Source: Bacteroidota bacterium (lineage in GTDB: Bacteria; Bacteroidota; Bacteroidia; Cytophagales; Cyclobacteriaceae). From it: DNA of 41,825 bases. The stretch covers positions 1-41,825 of the forward strand of contig JAEZBX010000004.1 of assembly GCA_023412765.1 (NCBI GenBank), in the 5' to 3' direction. The translations under genes and the position numbers were made by a program. The notes below the pieces were generated by a model. It saw nothing but the letters and a program-made list of their open reading frames with translations, searched no databases and was not told where the DNA came from. Below are positions 25,662 to 35,485 of the stretch, one piece after another (the stretch's first letter is position 1; the number at the start of each line of letters is the position of its first letter).

Positions 25662-28076
25662 ATGATGAATTTATTAAGCGGGTTTTCGTTCGTTTTTTCC
25701 CCGGAGGTCTGTCAGGCAAATTTCTGGCTATGGACATTCTTTGGACGGCTGCATCCATTGATTGTTCATTTCCCTATTGCCCTTTTAATAATTGCATCCT
25801 TTTTGGAACTGCTGTCATTGAAAAAAAGGAACCAGGAAATGCGGGCGGCTATCGGTGTTCTACTAGTCGTAGGTGCCGTGAGCGCAATTGCTGCAGCTAT
25901 TTTCGGCCTGTTTTTGAAAGCCCAAGATGACTATTCGGGCAGTGTCCTTGTAATTCATCAGTGGTCAGGAATTGCAACGGCTATCCTATCTGCCATTACC
26001 TTTTGGCTCCATCATGCCTCGCGAAAAAATCCCTTTCAGATTCGAGCATACCGGACATTGCTCCTTTTAACTGTAGTAACGGTTAGCGTTGCCGGACATT
26101 ATGGTGCATCTCTGACACATGGATCCGACTTCCTATCAAGCGCGCTTCCATGGAACGACGAATTCAAGAATTCCAATTTTGATGTTCAGAATTTTGCAAA
26201 TGCCGCGAATGCAACTCTGGATGAAAAGCAAATTGCTGACTTAAATCTTGAGGTACGATCCATCTTTGCCCACAACTGTTACAAATGTCACAGCGCTGAG
26301 AAAGTGAAAGGTGAATTACGCCTGGATAAAAAAGTATTCGTGATGAAAGGTGGCGAATCTGGTGACGTGATTAGCGCCGGACATCCCGATAAGAGTGAAA
26401 TGATCCGCCGTTTAGAATTGCCTCGGGATGATGAAGAATCTATGCCGCCCAAGGGAAAAACACTAAGTGAGAAAGAAATTGCAACATTGAAATTCTGGAT
26501 AAAAATGGGCGCACCGTGGCCGGAAAACGCGGAGGAAAAAAGTGTGTACCGCGTAGCCGAGCTCGGACCGAGAAAACCAGAGCTGCCTGCTAATGACGGA
26601 AGCTTCAAATCAACTATTGATCTTTTCGTGGACGACTACTTCAAAGAGAGGGATTTTAAATGGCCTGAACCTGTGGATGACAGGACCTATATCCGGCGAG
26701 TATATCTTGACATTATCGGCCTTTTACCACCGCCGGAGAAAATAAACGATTTTATCACAGACACTGATCCGAATAAGCGTAGTACACTAGTGCGCGAATT
26801 GCTAGAACGAAATGATGACTATGCTCATCACTGGTTGACATTCTGGAACGACGCTTTGCGAAATGATTACTCAGGAACAGGTTACATCACCCAAGGACGT
26901 TTCGCCATAACGGATTGGCTATATGAATCACTTAAGACGAGTAAGCCATATGATGTGTTTGTAAAGGAATTGATAAGTCCTTCCAAAGAATCCGAAGGTT
27001 TTATCCGCGGTATACAATGGAGAGGAACCGTAAACGCGAGTCAGAGAGTCGAAATGCAGGCGGCGCAAAATGTTGCCCAGGTATTTCTCGGGTTGAACCT
27101 GAAATGTGCTTCTTGCCACGACAGTTTCATAAGCGATTGGAAACTAACGGATGCCTATGCCTTTGCAAATATTTTTTCAGATTCCGCGCTTGAGATCAAT
27201 CGTTGCGATGTGCCTACTGGAAAAATGGCGGCCACAAGAATTATTTTTTCAGAATTGGGTGAAATTGACAGCACTGCCAACGTAGAGAAAAAGTTAGCAC
27301 AGTTGTCAGAGTATCTAACAGCGCCGAAGAATGGACGACTTTACCGCACTATTGTGAACAGGATATGGTCGCAGCTTATGGGTCGGGGGATTATCGCTCC
27401 TGTGGACATGATGGACAACCTTCCATGGAGCCAGGATTTGCTAGACTGGCTCGCATCGGATTTTGTTGACAACAAAATGGATTTGAAGCATTTGATCTTT
27501 ACCATCACTACTTCAAAGACATATCAACTTCCCTCAGTTGAAATGCAGAGCGAAGATCAGCTAATTGCAGAAGATTACACCTTCAAAGGAATGCAAAGGC
27601 GAAGATTGTCGGCTGAGCAATTTGCAGATGCAGTAAGTGCGGTTGTTTATCCCATTTACGCTGATACGTTAAGGGCATTTCAACCATCTACAGAACCTAA
27701 GATGACTTTAAAAAGCCCATTTGTAAGAGCATCCCTGGTAAAAAATGACCGCTTTCTAACCGCATTAGGTCGACCCAATCGGGAAAATGTTTCCACCGAC
27801 AGAGCCTCACAGGCCAATCTTCTCCAGGCGCTTGAGTTGACAAATGGAAGCACATTTTACGCAGCCTTGCGGCGAGGTGCCGGGCAGTGGAAAGCAAGCC
27901 ATAATACAGGCGAACAAATTGTTACTGCTGTGTACGAAAAGGCCCTCGGCCGAAAACCGGAAGCAAATGAGTTAAAAACTGCGATGAATATTTTAGGCTC
28001 TACGCCCGATGAAGCGTCGATCGAAGATTTCCTTTGGGCAGTAATGCTTTTACCAGAGTTTCAATTAATTTATTAA
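25662..28076 (+). CDS. DUF2231 membrane domain - cytochrome c - DUF1549 - DUF1553 fusion protein
   Basis: The 804-aa product starts with a multi-helix membrane domain of DUF2231 type (about 25-160: HPLIVHFPIALLIIASFLEL and four further hydrophobic segments). Then follow a planctomycete-type cytochrome c (CYKCH at 206-210, SMPPKGKTLSEKE supplying the Met), DUF1549 (about 310-500, YIRRVYLDIIGLLPPPEKI), a second haem motif CASCH at 482-486 and DUF1553 (about 545-800, RTIVNRIWSQLMGRGI). These families, first noted in Planctomycetes, are thought to be periplasmic electron-transfer/dehydrogenase systems partnered by DUF1501 proteins. The DUF1501 gene follows 163 bases downstream. The function is not established. 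Confidence 0.9.
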   Translation: MMNLLSGFSFVFSPEVCQANFWLWTFFGRLHPLIVHFPIALLIIASFLELLSLKKRNQEMRAAIGVLLVVGAVSAIAAAIFGLFLKAQDDYSGSVLVIHQWSGIATAILSAITFWLHHASRKNPFQIRAYRTLLLLTVVTVSVAGHYGASLTHGSDFLSSALPWNDEFKNSNFDVQNFANAANATLDEKQIADLNLEVRSIFAHNCYKCHSAEKVKGELRLDKKVFVMKGGESGDVISAGHPDKSEMIRRLELPRDDEESMPPKGKTLSEKEIATLKFWIKMGAPWPENAEEKSVYRVAELGPRKPELPANDGSFKSTIDLFVDDYFKERDFKWPEPVDDRTYIRRVYLDIIGLLPPPEKINDFITDTDPNKRSTLVRELLERNDDYAHHWLTFWNDALRNDYSGTGYITQGRFAITDWLYESLKTSKPYDVFVKELISPSKESEGFIRGIQWRGTVNASQRVEMQAAQNVAQVFLGLNLKCASCHDSFISDWKLTDAYAFANIFSDSALEINRCDVPTGKMAATRIIFSELGEIDSTANVEKKLAQLSEYLTAPKNGRLYRTIVNRIWSQLMGRGIIAPVDMMDNLPWSQDLLDWLASDFVDNKMDLKHLIFTITTSKTYQLPSVEMQSEDQLIAEDYTFKGMQRRRLSAEQFADAVSAVVYPIYADTLRAFQPSTEPKMTLKSPFVRASLVKNDRFLTALGRPNRENVSTDRASQANLLQALELTNGSTFYAALRRGAGQWKASHNTGEQIVTAVYEKALGRKPEANELKTAMNILGSTPDEASIEDFLWAVMLLPEFQLIY

Positions 28077-28239
28077 GGCATCACTTTCATTGACGAAGTA
28101 TAAAAATAGTCTACAGATATTAAGTTTGAATATGGAACATTTCGTTCCTGCAAATGTGTAACAAACATCAGGGTGCTAAATGCTTGAATGAACCTTTGTG
28201 TCTTGTGCCTTTGTGGCCGAAAACTTTGAGTCTTAACGT
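28077..28239. other. Leader between DUF1553 and DUF1501 genes
   Basis: Short non-coding spacer. At 28193-28217 it contains a CCTTTGTG...GCCTTTGTGGC run, a string type I associate with recurrent intergenic repeats in Bacteroidota (from memory). No strong hairpin seen. Confidence 0.3.
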
Positions 28240-29661
28240 ATGAATAGAAACTGGAACCGACGAGAATTTTTACAAAGGACAAGCGCCGCAACCATTGCTG
28301 CATTAGGGGCGGGAATGCCCACAGCTGGTCTGCTGAGCTCATGTAAAGGTAAAATGAAGTCGACCGCCGACACTGTTATACTACTTTGGATGGCTGGAGG
28401 AATGGCCCATACCGACACATTTGATCCAAAGAAATACACACCATTCGAAAAAGGAATGGAAGCGAACAGTGTACTCAGTACGTTTAAGTCAGTACCCACT
28501 GCGTTGGATGGAATTCATTTTTCCGAAGGCCTCGAATCTATTGGAAGCGTTATGAACCTTGGGACATTAATCCGTTCATATGTCGCCGCCGATCTGGGCT
28601 TCATTTTACACTCAAGACATCAATACCACTGGCATACTTGTTACGAGCCTCCACAAACAGTAGCAGCTCCCCATATCGGATCTTGGATCGCGAAGGAGCT
28701 TGGTCCGAAAAATCCCGTTATTCCAGCATTCATCGACATCGGTCAACGGTTTACTGTCGGCGAGGCAGAAGAGTTAAAGGCTTTCCATACGGCAGGATTT
28801 TTGGGCAATGAATATGGACCATTCTTAATACCTGATCCAAGCTCAGGACTAGAAAGCGTCAAGCCGCCGGAGGGAATGAGCTACCAACGTTTTGAAAGAC
28901 GCAATCAATTGTACAATGAATTGATCAGCAATAGTCCGGTGGGAGAATTTGGCAGCGACTATCAAAAAGAGTCCCTTAAACGCTCGATGGAGCAAGCCTA
29001 TATGCTTCTAAATTCTCCCGAAGCAAAGGCGTTCGATTTAACCAGCGAGCCGAAAGAAAGCTATGATAAATATAATACCGGACGATTTGGATTAGGATGC
29101 CTGCTTGCAAGGCGCTTAACAGAACAAGGTGCTAGATTCATCAGCGTGACAACGGAATACGAACCTTTTAAAGGTTGGGACACGCATGAGAATGGACATA
29201 CAAGGTTAGTCGACATGAAAAAGCAGATTGATGTTCCCATCGCTCAATTGATCAAAGATCTTAAGCAAAGCGGGCATCTCGATAGAACCCTCATAATATT
29301 GGCCAGTGAGTTCAGCCGCGATATGATGGTTGAAGGTCGGCCTGGCGCTAAGGTTAAAGAACAAGTGGACCAGCCCGACATCATTCATGAAGAAAAGCAT
29401 TATGGCATGCACAGACATTTCACAGATGGATGTTCAATGCTGATGTTTGGTGGCGGAATTAAACAAGGTTTTGTTTACGGAAAAACAGCGGATGAGCGTC
29501 CATGCAAGACAATCGAAAAGCCTATTAAGATTGACCAGATACATCAGACAATTTATCACGCCCTGGGTATTCCTCAGGACACAAATTATGTGATCGAGAA
29601 GCGACCCTTTTATAGTACCCCGGATGGGAAGGGCGTGGCTGAGATGGAGTTGTTTGCGTAG
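28240..29661 (+). CDS. Tat-exported DUF1501-family protein (sulfatase-like fold)
   Basis: The 473-aa product carries a Tat leader (NRREFLQRTSAATIAALGAG). The DUF1501 pattern is clear: DTVILLWMAGGMAHTDTFDP near the N-terminus, a metal/ligand-rich RHQYHWHTC segment, GLGCLLARRLTEQGARFISV, GWDTHENG, LIILASEFSRD and the C-terminal RPCKTIEKPIKIDQIHQTIYHALGI. The fold belongs to the alkaline phosphatase/sulfatase superfamily. DUF1501 proteins are almost always encoded next to DUF1549/DUF1553 cytochromes, as here, and are likely an exported partner of that complex. The substrate is unknown. Confidence 0.9.
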   Translation: MNRNWNRREFLQRTSAATIAALGAGMPTAGLLSSCKGKMKSTADTVILLWMAGGMAHTDTFDPKKYTPFEKGMEANSVLSTFKSVPTALDGIHFSEGLESIGSVMNLGTLIRSYVAADLGFILHSRHQYHWHTCYEPPQTVAAPHIGSWIAKELGPKNPVIPAFIDIGQRFTVGEAEELKAFHTAGFLGNEYGPFLIPDPSSGLESVKPPEGMSYQRFERRNQLYNELISNSPVGEFGSDYQKESLKRSMEQAYMLLNSPEAKAFDLTSEPKESYDKYNTGRFGLGCLLARRLTEQGARFISVTTEYEPFKGWDTHENGHTRLVDMKKQIDVPIAQLIKDLKQSGHLDRTLIILASEFSRDMMVEGRPGAKVKEQVDQPDIIHEEKHYGMHRHFTDGCSMLMFGGGIKQGFVYGKTADERPCKTIEKPIKIDQIHQTIYHALGIPQDTNYVIEKRPFYSTPDGKGVAEMELFA

Positions 29662-29800
29662 AGTTGGAGAGAAATGGAATATAGAATAAGAAAAAGTGAA
29701 AAGGTATAGGGTATAGAGGTATAGGGGTGCGCATGAAAAAACAATAGCCACACCGTTAGGTCCGTTTTTTTCTAGCTTAGAAAGTACTGCGCACCAGCTT

Positions 29801-29937
29801 TTGTTGGTGTTCTTCACCAACAAATCTCCAAATCGAGAATGTTGGGATTTAATGGCGTTCAGAGCTTGTCTTTTTGAAACCTTTTTAACAAATCGGCAAC
29901 CAAATCGGTGCGCTTGTTGGTGAAGAACACCAACAAG
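29801..29937. repeat. Inverted pair of REP-like palindromes (isolated copy)
   Basis: Two copies of the palindrome (arms TTGTTGGTG and CACCAACAA) lie at 29801-29823 (loop TTCTT) and 29914-29936 (loop AAGAA), in opposite orientation. Flanking AGCT and GGGCT and the nearby AAAGTACT repeat the surroundings of the copies at 39440-41230. The pair sits between the converging DUF1501 and sigma-factor genes and may act as a bidirectional terminator. The rest of the 29662-29980 gap holds only a simple GGTATAGGG-like repeat near 29700-29728. Confidence 0.85.
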
Positions 29938-29980
29938 GGCTAAGAAAGAATGCGGAGAAGCAGATTCAAATTTTTGCTTG

Positions 29981-30607
29981 CTACCCTACGATCCAGCTAA
30001 TGGACAAAATTATTGATACGATATAATCTTTCAATTGAACACGGAGCTCTTTCAACGAACGTGTAAGATGATATTGAATGGCTTTCTCAGAAAGATTTAA
30101 CGACTTGGCAATCTCTGCAACTGAATGACCTTCCAGTCGATTCAATTTGAAAACTTCCTTTGATTTTTCGGGAAGGTTTTTCATACTTTCCTCAATGGTC
30201 GTTAACAGGTCATTAAACTCAACGGCCTCCTCAGTAACGTTTTCCTCTGATGGAATAAAAGTCTTGTAGTAATCCCAATACTTTTTTTGGACAATCCGCG
30301 ATTCAATAATATTCAATACTCTATGCTTGACGGCAACGTAAAAATAAGATGAGAGATTAGTGATTGAATGTTTGACGCGATTATCCCAAAAGGAAATAAA
30401 CAGAGTCTGGACGATTTCTTCTGCGGCGGCATGCGTGCGAAGCCTGCTATACGCCATCTTATAAACAACCCTGCCGTATCGCGCAAAGAGTTCGGCGAAA
30501 GCTAACCGATCATCACTTCGGATAGCTGCCATCAGTTCGAGGTCATTATAAGTAGAGTACGGTTGCACAATAGGGAGAGGTCTACTTTTTAAAACGAGCA
30601 AGGGCAA
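29981..30607 (-). CDS. ECF RNA polymerase sigma factor (FecI-like)
   Basis: The 208-aa product has region 2 (about 30-95: AFAELFARYGRVVYKMAYSR, AAEEIVQTLFISFWDNR) and region 4 (about 135-195: LTTIEESMKNLPEKSKEVF, GHSVAEIAKSLNLSEKAIQY, LKELRVQLKDYI). It is the type of extracytoplasmic-function sigma that Bacteroidota use with FecR-like anti-sigma factors and TonB-linked transporters. It ends in a short hydrophobic stretch (VSIILSISWIVG), slightly longer than region 4 needs. It is divergent from the fecR-like gene with about 111 bases between starts, so it presumably controls the FecR-SusC-SusD operon. Confidence 0.93.
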   Translation of the reverse strand: MPLLVLKSRPLPIVQPYSTYNDLELMAAIRSDDRLAFAELFARYGRVVYKMAYSRLRTHAAAEEIVQTLFISFWDNRVKHSITNLSSYFYVAVKHRVLNIIESRIVQKKYWDYYKTFIPSEENVTEEAVEFNDLLTTIEESMKNLPEKSKEVFKLNRLEGHSVAEIAKSLNLSEKAIQYHLTRSLKELRVQLKDYIVSIILSISWIVG

Positions 30608-30718
30608 TCGATTTCTAAGTTAGGCTGTCAATAATTAAAAGTCAATAAATCGCGTCAATATCTCCAGTGCCAGATTTTTTTTTGCAATGCGTTTAGGAAA
30701 AATTCTTAGTTGCCTGTC

Positions 30719-31753
30719 ATGTCCTATATGGAGCAAGATGAATTCATTGCTGCTCTGCGAAGATACCTTAAAGGAGATGCAACAGCAGCCGAAAGAATAT
30801 TGATCGATCAATGGTACAATGCCATGAAAGGCAATGTTACCGAGCACGACGTACCTCCAGACGAAGAACTGGAAGAATATTATCGCAACGTCATCGATCC
30901 TCACCTTAGGAAGTCAAATATCAAAAACAATAACCTCACCATTCGATGGTGGTACGCAACAGGTATTGCAGCAACAGTTTTGATTGTATTCTCATTTTTT
31001 TTTCTGTTTTCAATCGAAAAGGCAGACGAGAAAGAGATAGCTAAAAACAATGACGGCGGCGTGATATGGAAGCAAATAACAAATTCAAGCAGAAATAAAA
31101 AACAAGTTAAGTTACCCGATAGCTCAAATATAATTTTACAGCCAGGAGGCAGTTTAAAATACTCCTCTGAATTCAACCAAACAAAACGCGAAGTATACCT
31201 TGATGGTGAAGCAGATTTTAATGTAACGCATAATCCAAATCTTCCATTTCTTGTATACGCAAATGAAGTAACAACAAAGGTACTAGGCACCACCTTTATT
31301 ATTCGTGCGATAAAGCATGAGCGGCGAATAATTGTAACTGTAAAATCCGGCAAAGTATCCGTTTATACCAACCCCGACAATAAAACAACATCTGCGTCAG
31401 CGACTGAAATAATATTGACTCCAAATCAACAGATAGTATACGACAAAAATGAGAACGAGCTCTCTAAGACTCTCGTTGAGAAACCACGGGTAATAATACC
31501 GCGGGAAGAAATGAAGCGTATGCGATTCGAAGAGGCTCCGGTTACAGAAATATTTAAGGCACTCGAGAAAGCTTATGGCGTTGATATTGAGTTTGATGAG
31601 GATGTATTCTCCTCATGCGAACTGACAACAGTGATTTCAGATGATGATATCTTCACCAGACTTGACATCATCTGTGATGCTCTCGGTACCAGTTATGTAC
31701 GGGAACATGACCGGATTGTTATCAGCAGTACTGGCTGCAAAGCGAAATTTTGA
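30719..31753 (+). CDS. FecR-family anti-sigma factor
   Basis: The product is 344 aa from ATG 30719 (a TTG at 30710 is possible but weaker). Order: N-terminal cytoplasmic sigma-binding helices (DEFIAALRRYLKGDATAAER), one membrane helix at about 80-102 (WWYATGIAATVLIVFSFFFL), the periplasmic FecR domain (GGSLKYSSEFNQTKREVYLD, FLVYANEVTTKVLGTTFII) and a C-terminal DUF4974 domain (RFEEAPVTEIFKALEKAYGV). It would hold the divergent ECF sigma inactive until the SusC N-terminal signalling domain reports substrate. Its ending is followed by a 159-base leader to the SusC start with two hairpins. Confidence 0.93.
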   Translation: MSYMEQDEFIAALRRYLKGDATAAERILIDQWYNAMKGNVTEHDVPPDEELEEYYRNVIDPHLRKSNIKNNNLTIRWWYATGIAATVLIVFSFFFLFSIEKADEKEIAKNNDGGVIWKQITNSSRNKKQVKLPDSSNIILQPGGSLKYSSEFNQTKREVYLDGEADFNVTHNPNLPFLVYANEVTTKVLGTTFIIRAIKHERRIIVTVKSGKVSVYTNPDNKTTSASATEIILTPNQQIVYDKNENELSKTLVEKPRVIIPREEMKRMRFEEAPVTEIFKALEKAYGVDIEFDEDVFSSCELTTVISDDDIFTRLDIICDALGTSYVREHDRIVISSTGCKAKF

Positions 31754-31810
31754 TTAGAAGCTAAACCCTAACCTGTGCCTATGGAAAATTCTACGTAGCC
31801 CACAAAAGTC

Positions 31811-31870
31811 AGCCAGTGGTGCGGGAACACCACCGGCTTTCTGTCTTGCTGCCTCGACAGGTCGGGGCAG
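31811..31870 (+). promoter_or_regulatory. Two adjacent hairpins in the SusC leader
   Basis: Hairpin 1 (31811-31838) pairs AGCC-GTGGTG with CACCAC-GGCT around a CGGGAA loop, with one A/C mismatch. Hairpin 2 (31849-31870) pairs CTGCCTCGA with TCGGGGCAG, with one wobble, around a CAGG loop. They lie 42 bases before the SusC ATG in the untranslated leader. Possible roles are mRNA stability or translational control of SusC; alternatively this is an inserted repeat. Confidence 0.45.
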
Positions 31871-31912
31871 ACAAATTTGTTTCTGCCTTTCACAACAAAA
31901 ACTTCTAAAAGT

Positions 31913-34900
31913 ATGAATAATCACCGATCTATTCAAGATGCTTTCATTGTCATTATGAGAATTACGCTAGCCCAATCCTTGATAATGGCCATCTTTTCAA
32001 CCCTGGTCTCTGCAGCTTCATTAAGCGGGCAGGGAATTATGGACAGAAAGGTTTCAATTGACGTTCGCGATGCGGAAGTGAAGTCGGTCTTGAGTGAGAT
32101 AGAAAAGCAAACGTCAGTGGTATTTACGTATCGGGCAAAATTAATTAAAGGCCTTAAGAAAGTATCTCTTTCATCAGCTGATACGCGCTTGGGAGATGTC
32201 CTTGTTCAACTGTTGACTCCGGATATTGTCGTGCTCGCCTTAGACGAAGAGGAAGAAATAATTCTCAAACCAAACATGGATCCAGCGTCTATCCGTACCG
32301 TTAAGGACGATGAAATAGCCGTTGCGCCAATAACCGGGACTGTCACTGATGAAGCAGGCCAACCAATCCCAGGCGTTAATGTCCTTGAAAAAGGAACAAC
32401 CAACGGTACCACTACTGACGCTACGGGTAAGTTTTCTATAACAGTCCAGGATGAAAATAGTATTCTCGTATTTTCTTTCATTGGATACAAAACGATGGAG
32501 ACACGTGTAGGCGCTCAAACAAATATCTCGATCAGTCTTCCTGCCGATGTCACAGCATTGCAGGAAGTAGTTGTTGTCGGCTATGGAACACAAGAGAAAG
32601 TAAACCTCACAGGAGCGGTGGGAGTTACCGACGGAGAAGCACTACGAAACCGACCGATAGCGAATGTAGGCGAGGGACTTCAAGGCGTTGTTCCGAACCT
32701 TAACGTAAACATAAGAAATGGTGATCCGGCTGAGCCAATCGAGTTTAATGTCAGAGGATACGAGTCCATCAACGGTGGTCAGCCGTTGGTTTTGGTTGAC
32801 AATGTTCCAATGGATTTGAATCGAATCAATCCAAATGACATTGAAAGTGTTAGTGTGCTGAAGGATGCTTCCGCGGCAGCGGTATATGGTGCAAGAGCAG
32901 CCTTTGGAGTAATCCTTGTTACGACCAAGAAAGGATCGGGTGATAAGATCAACATTAGCTTCGGATCGGAGTATGCACTTTCCAAACCGATATTTCTAAT
33001 TGACCCGGTGAAAGATCCACATCAGTTCGTCCTGGCCCGAAACGAAGCCAGCATCCGTACTAATGGAGCGCCTGCGTACGACCAGGACATGATTGATGGC
33101 ACTAAGGCATGGAGTGAAAATCCTACGCTGGAAAATGCATGGAAGGTGTATAACGGAAACTTACGCTTCTATGGCTACAACAACTACACCGATCGCTTGA
33201 TTACCGATTTTGCTCCGCAGCAGAAGTATGATATGAGTGTTTCGGGCGCCACACAAAAATCTTCTTTTTATGTTTCTCTCGCCTATCTCAGTAAAGATGG
33301 CTACCTGAAAAACAAAAGCAAGAACGAAAACTTCAAGCGCTACAACATACTGATGAAAGGCGATTTCAAAATCACTGACTGGTTTAGTACCGACACCAAA
33401 GCTCTGCTCACCACCGAAAAAAGCGACAAGCCGCACTTCTATAATTGGGATGTGAACATCAACACTTCTGCGAGAGTGGACCCCATCAATCCGATACAGT
33501 TTCCGGACCTTCCCTACTACATCACACCGGGAGATCGCGCAGACTTTGAGCAATACATTGGAATGTACTTTGGCAACGTTAACTTCCTTCCATACCTGGA
33601 GCAAGGTGGACGTCAGACGTGGACTCGAAACGATCTCGTCCTCACGCAAGGTGCAACACTAACACCGTTGAAAGGACTCAATATCCGTGGAGAATTTTCG
33701 ATCAACTACCGTTACAGGGACTTCCAGGATGTTCAAAGCAAAATAGATGTTATCGCTAACCAGGATTTGGCTGCGGGATTGATTGTTAACAATGGCTTTA
33801 GTGGAAATGATTGGATAAACAACCAGTCGGATAATGACCAGTATTACGTGCTAAACACATTTGCTGACTACACCATCGACAACAAAAATGGTCACTACTT
33901 GAAAGGAATGATCGGCTTTAACCAGGAATGGGGACGATTCCAATTCATCAGGGCACAAGCTTATGGTCTGATTACTCCAGCCATTCCCGATATCAATACT
34001 ACAACAGGAAGTCAGGAAACGTATGGAGGGAAGGAGCACACCGCATTGCGCGGAGCCTTTTATAGAGTAAACTACATATTTAAAGACAGGTATCTTATTG
34101 AAGCTAACGGGAGGTATGATGGAACTTCTCGTTTTCCGAAAGAAGACCGGTTTGGTTTTTTTCCCTCGTTCTCAGTGGGCTGGAGAATTTCTAATGAGTC
34201 ATTCATGGCGAATACTAAAAACTGGCTCGACAACCTCAAGCTTCGCGCTTCATACGGAGAGTTAGGAAATCAATTATTATTCGAACAAACAATACCGCCA
34301 TCTTCAAATCCTCCTCCAATTTACTATCCATATATTCCAACGATGCAATCAGGTAACTCGCCGTACATGATGAGTTCAGGAAACCGAATCCCTTATGTAT
34401 CGCCCGCTGGGTTGGTGAGTCCGACCTTAACATGGGAAACCGTTGCGACAACAAATCTTGGTCTTGATTTTTCGTTGCTGGGTAACAAACTCGATGTTTC
34501 TTTCGATGTGTATTCTCGCGATACCAAAGACATGCTAACAGAGGTTGTATATCCGTCAATTCTTGGGACAGATGCTCCGAAACAAAATGCGGCCGATCTA
34601 AGAACAAAGGGTTGGGAACTTGCAGCAACCTGGCGCTCAAGAATCAACGAAGATTGGGATTATAGTTTTGCACTTGCCTTCTCTGATAACATTTCAAAAA
34701 TCACCAAGTACGATAATCCGACCGGTGCGCTTCCAAATCCTTCAGATGCAAACACAGAATATTATGAAGGACAAACCATTGGTGAAAGATGGGGATTTGT
34801 TACGCAGGGAATTTTTCAGTCAGAAGATGAGATTGCACAGGCAGCCGACCAATCACAACTCGGTTCCAACTGGAGGCCTGGTGATATTCGTTATGCAGAC

Positions 34901-35467
34901 CTCAATGGTGACGGTATAATCTCCAGAGGTGATAATACGCTGGAGAATCCTGGGGATCAAAAAATTATTGCATACGAAGCACCCAGGGGCAATTTTGGAA
35001 TTACTGGCAATGTCAGGTGGAAAAATCTTTCGTTGAGCATTTTCTTCCAGGGAGTATTGAAGTATGACTTCTGGCCACCAAATGATAACTGGGTCGCTTT
35101 CTACCCTTATAACGCAGGCCACGTTGAGAATTATTATCTCACTGACACCTGGAACGAAGACAATAGGGATGCTTATTTTCCTGCGCCGCACATTTCCACA
35201 AACACTAAGCAAAATGTACAGCCTCAAAGTCGTTATGTACAGAACGGCGCATACATACGCCTGAAAAATTTAACGTTAGCCTATAATTTACCTGCGTCGA
35301 TTATCGGCAGGATCGGAATGACAAATGCACAGGTGTACTTTGCCGGGATGAACATGTGGGAGGCTACCAAGATGAGGAAGCCATTGGATCCTGAGGTAAG
35401 GCCAACGCTTACGCAGGAATATTACAAACAGCGCAGCTATTCTTTGGGCTTGAGGGTTTCATTCTAA
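31913..35467 (+). CDS. SusC/RagA-family TonB-dependent outer-membrane transporter with STN domain
   Basis: The product is 1184 aa from ATG 31913 (a TTG frame opens at 31877). A signal peptide covers about the first 43 residues (ending SAASLSGQG). A secretin/TonB N-terminal (STN) signalling domain spans about 45-110 (VSIDVRDAEVKSVLSEIEKQ). A carboxypeptidase-regulatory-like domain lies at about 139-222 (GTVTDEAGQPIPGVNVLEKG). The plug contains the SusC signature EVVVVGYGTQEKVNLTGAV and the barrel ends QRSYSLGLRVSF. With SusD it forms a surface complex that imports oligosaccharides. The STN domain couples transport to the FecR/ECF sigma pair next door. SusD follows 18 bases downstream. Confidence 0.97.
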   Translation: MNNHRSIQDAFIVIMRITLAQSLIMAIFSTLVSAASLSGQGIMDRKVSIDVRDAEVKSVLSEIEKQTSVVFTYRAKLIKGLKKVSLSSADTRLGDVLVQLLTPDIVVLALDEEEEIILKPNMDPASIRTVKDDEIAVAPITGTVTDEAGQPIPGVNVLEKGTTNGTTTDATGKFSITVQDENSILVFSFIGYKTMETRVGAQTNISISLPADVTALQEVVVVGYGTQEKVNLTGAVGVTDGEALRNRPIANVGEGLQGVVPNLNVNIRNGDPAEPIEFNVRGYESINGGQPLVLVDNVPMDLNRINPNDIESVSVLKDASAAAVYGARAAFGVILVTTKKGSGDKINISFGSEYALSKPIFLIDPVKDPHQFVLARNEASIRTNGAPAYDQDMIDGTKAWSENPTLENAWKVYNGNLRFYGYNNYTDRLITDFAPQQKYDMSVSGATQKSSFYVSLAYLSKDGYLKNKSKNENFKRYNILMKGDFKITDWFSTDTKALLTTEKSDKPHFYNWDVNINTSARVDPINPIQFPDLPYYITPGDRADFEQYIGMYFGNVNFLPYLEQGGRQTWTRNDLVLTQGATLTPLKGLNIRGEFSINYRYRDFQDVQSKIDVIANQDLAAGLIVNNGFSGNDWINNQSDNDQYYVLNTFADYTIDNKNGHYLKGMIGFNQEWGRFQFIRAQAYGLITPAIPDINTTTGSQETYGGKEHTALRGAFYRVNYIFKDRYLIEANGRYDGTSRFPKEDRFGFFPSFSVGWRISNESFMANTKNWLDNLKLRASYGELGNQLLFEQTIPPSSNPPPIYYPYIPTMQSGNSPYMMSSGNRIPYVSPAGLVSPTLTWETVATTNLGLDFSLLGNKLDVSFDVYSRDTKDMLTEVVYPSILGTDAPKQNAADLRTKGWELAATWRSRINEDWDYSFALAFSDNISKITKYDNPTGALPNPSDANTEYYEGQTIGERWGFVTQGIFQSEDEIAQAADQSQLGSNWRPGDIRYADLNGDGIISRGDNTLENPGDQKIIAYEAPRGNFGITGNVRWKNLSLSIFFQGVLKYDFWPPNDNWVAFYPYNAGHVENYYLTDTWNEDNRDAYFPAPHISTNTKQNVQPQSRYVQNGAYIRLKNLTLAYNLPASIIGRIGMTNAQVYFAGMNMWEATKMRKPLDPEVRPTLTQEYYKQRSYSLGLRVSF

Positions 35468-35485
35468 CCGCTAAAAAGAAATGAC

